This document shows positions 63,205 to 64,000 of a stretch of DNA of 64,000 nucleotides, piece by piece. Under the pieces are notes generated by a model, which was not told the origin of the DNA, did not search any database, and saw only the letters and a program-made list of their open reading frames with translations. The stretch spans positions 2,399,501 through 2,463,500 of the forward strand of contig NZ_JABXYT010000001.1 in NCBI RefSeq assembly GCF_013394775.1, given 5' to 3'. Within the stretch, counting starts at the first letter, position 1. Each line of letters opens with the position of its first letter. This DNA is from Oribacterium sp. oral taxon 102 (GTDB taxonomy: Bacteria; Bacillota; Clostridia; Lachnospirales; Lachnospiraceae). The translations under genes and the position numbers were made by a program.

Positions 63205-64000
63205 TCATGAAGAGAAGGAGATCACCGTTTCCTTCTTTCCTGTATCAGGGTGCACAATCTGCTCGACCTTGGCACCAAAGCCCTTTAGTTCATTCTTCAC
63301 TTCATCTCGGAACCCTTCTGAAGGGAAGATCGGATGATTGTCGAGCAGTTCCCACAGTTCATTTATAGGCACCTGCTTACGCCCTCTAAACGACCGATCC
63401 AAATACCTCGCTATATCAACTACATGTAAGCAGGAATCATCCTCTTCAATCACAATCTCGCCATTGAAGTCAAAGGATAGCTGCCTGTTTTCAGCTGAGT
63501 GCTTGGTGGAGGATTGTGCTCCGAACACTTTCCATGCACTCTTCTTGTAGAGTCTGAAGCCCACTTTGCTGCTCGTGCAGTGAATCAGGTTATACACGAG
63601 CGAGTTTTGCGTGTTATAGAAAGGAAAGGCCGAGACGTAATATCTGCGGAAGCCCTTCAAGGAATCTATGATTTCTTCTACTCTTGCTTCATAGGCTTTC
63701 TTATCGCTTCCGTAAGGTACCAGCTTCTCGAAATCCTCCAGATAAGTGTTCTCGTACTTTTCTTTTGTAGTTTTCTTCTTGGCGCTTGTTATCGCCCGCA
63801 CCGGATCTGAGACCATGTGGTTGATCATGACTTCTCCCCAGTTGCGGAAGAATGGCAGAAGCGCCTCCCAATCAATGGTCGCATCATATGGATCGTAGAG
63901 CAGAAAATAATGCAGATGCCCGGTTCCATATAACTGTGGCCCGATAGTAAGAAGCAGCTCATGTGCATCACCGCATGAAGTTACGATCTTAAAATTCCGC
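63205..64000 (-). CDS. Second TcmP-like protein, 5' end beyond the window
   Basis: This frame runs off the end of the window. It has KIVTSCGDAHELL and LLYDPYDATIDWEALL with the DPY motif, colinear with TcmP, followed by a DNA- or RNA-binding-like tail (to residue 265 of the visible part). It is 35 bases upstream of tcmP, so the locus carries two paralogues, perhaps subunits of one enzyme. The N-terminal part and start codon are not visible. Confidence 0.75.
   Translation of the reverse strand, partial: RNFKIVTSCGDAHELLLTIGPQLYGTGHLHYFLLYDPYDATIDWEALLPFFRNWGEVMINHMVSDPVRAITSAKKKTTKEKYENTYLEDFEKLVPYGSDKKAYEARVEEIIDSLKGFRRYYVSAFPFYNTQNSLVYNLIHCTSSKVGFRLYKKSAWKVFGAQSSTKHSAENRQLSFDFNGEIVIEEDDSCLHVVDIARYLDRSFRGRKQVPINELWELLDNHPIFPSEGFRDEVKNELKGFGAKVEQIVHPDTGKKETVISFSS

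Noticed and set aside
1..64000. CRISPR arrays, rRNA or tRNA genes
   Set aside because: No spaced repeat array and no cloverleaf-like or rRNA-like stretch was found by reading.

Overview
The window looks like a chromosomal segment of a Gram-positive anaerobe of the Clostridia, most likely a Lachnospiraceae relative. The evidence is a Rho factor with a long charged N-terminal extension, the short (eukaryote/archaeal-type) prolyl-tRNA synthetase, a YedE/YedF/DUF3343 selenium-type cluster, lipoprotein-anchored ABC binding proteins, strong AGGAGG ribosome binding sites and IS256/IS3-type elements. I saw no rRNA or tRNA genes and no CRISPR array.

Bases 1-19,070 read as ordinary GC-rich core genome. 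They hold an L,D-transpeptidase tail, a glycosyltransferase, a membrane-anchored methyltransferase, and a Crp/Fnr-like regulator divergent from a molybdate-type ABC operon that ends in a DUF364 protein. Next come rho, facing a small membrane protein across an interleaved divergent promoter pair, then proS and a selenium/sulfur-trafficking cluster (DUF3343, YedF, YedE, a class V aminotransferase, a LysR regulator). A MBL hydrolase-CdaR regulator-GntP permease operon with a GntR-type palindrome at its promoter closes this part.

Bases 19,200-25,900 are visibly AT-richer and form one minus-strand carbohydrate locus: sugar-binding lipoprotein, two permeases, MBL hydrolase, LacI regulator and a GH28-like beta-helix hydrolase. 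A perfect LacI-type operator sits on the probable transcription start. This looks like an acquired pectin/uronide-type utilisation module.

Bases 25,950-35,615 are a decaying accessory tract, all read from the minus strand: an IS3 fragment, a frameshifted rhodanese/cyclophilin-like gene, SRAP peptidase and Tag glycosylase (both apparently intact), SfsA with a nonsense codon, an isochorismatase, and broken YjbR, aldo/keto reductase, endonuclease/exonuclease, HTH and SIMPL genes, ending in a degraded IS3-family element.

Bases 35,618-51,170 are a complete DNA phosphorothioation locus, xre-dptF-dptG-dptH-dndB-dndC-dndD-dndE-dndA plus one unknown gene, all on the minus strand. The restriction genes precede the modification genes, and a perfect 34-bp palindrome overlaps a promoter between dptH and dndB. 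An intact IS256 element and a decayed caspase-like protease locus follow.

Bases 55,117-64,000 hold a second defence cluster: a RhuM-family protein and, in one tightly packed operon, two three-Cys-motif-partner (TcmP-like) proteins, a radical-SAM protein with a CX3CX3C motif, and a type III restriction-modification pair (mod, res). The fusion of the TcmP/radical-SAM pair with a type III R-M system is my best candidate for an under-described system.
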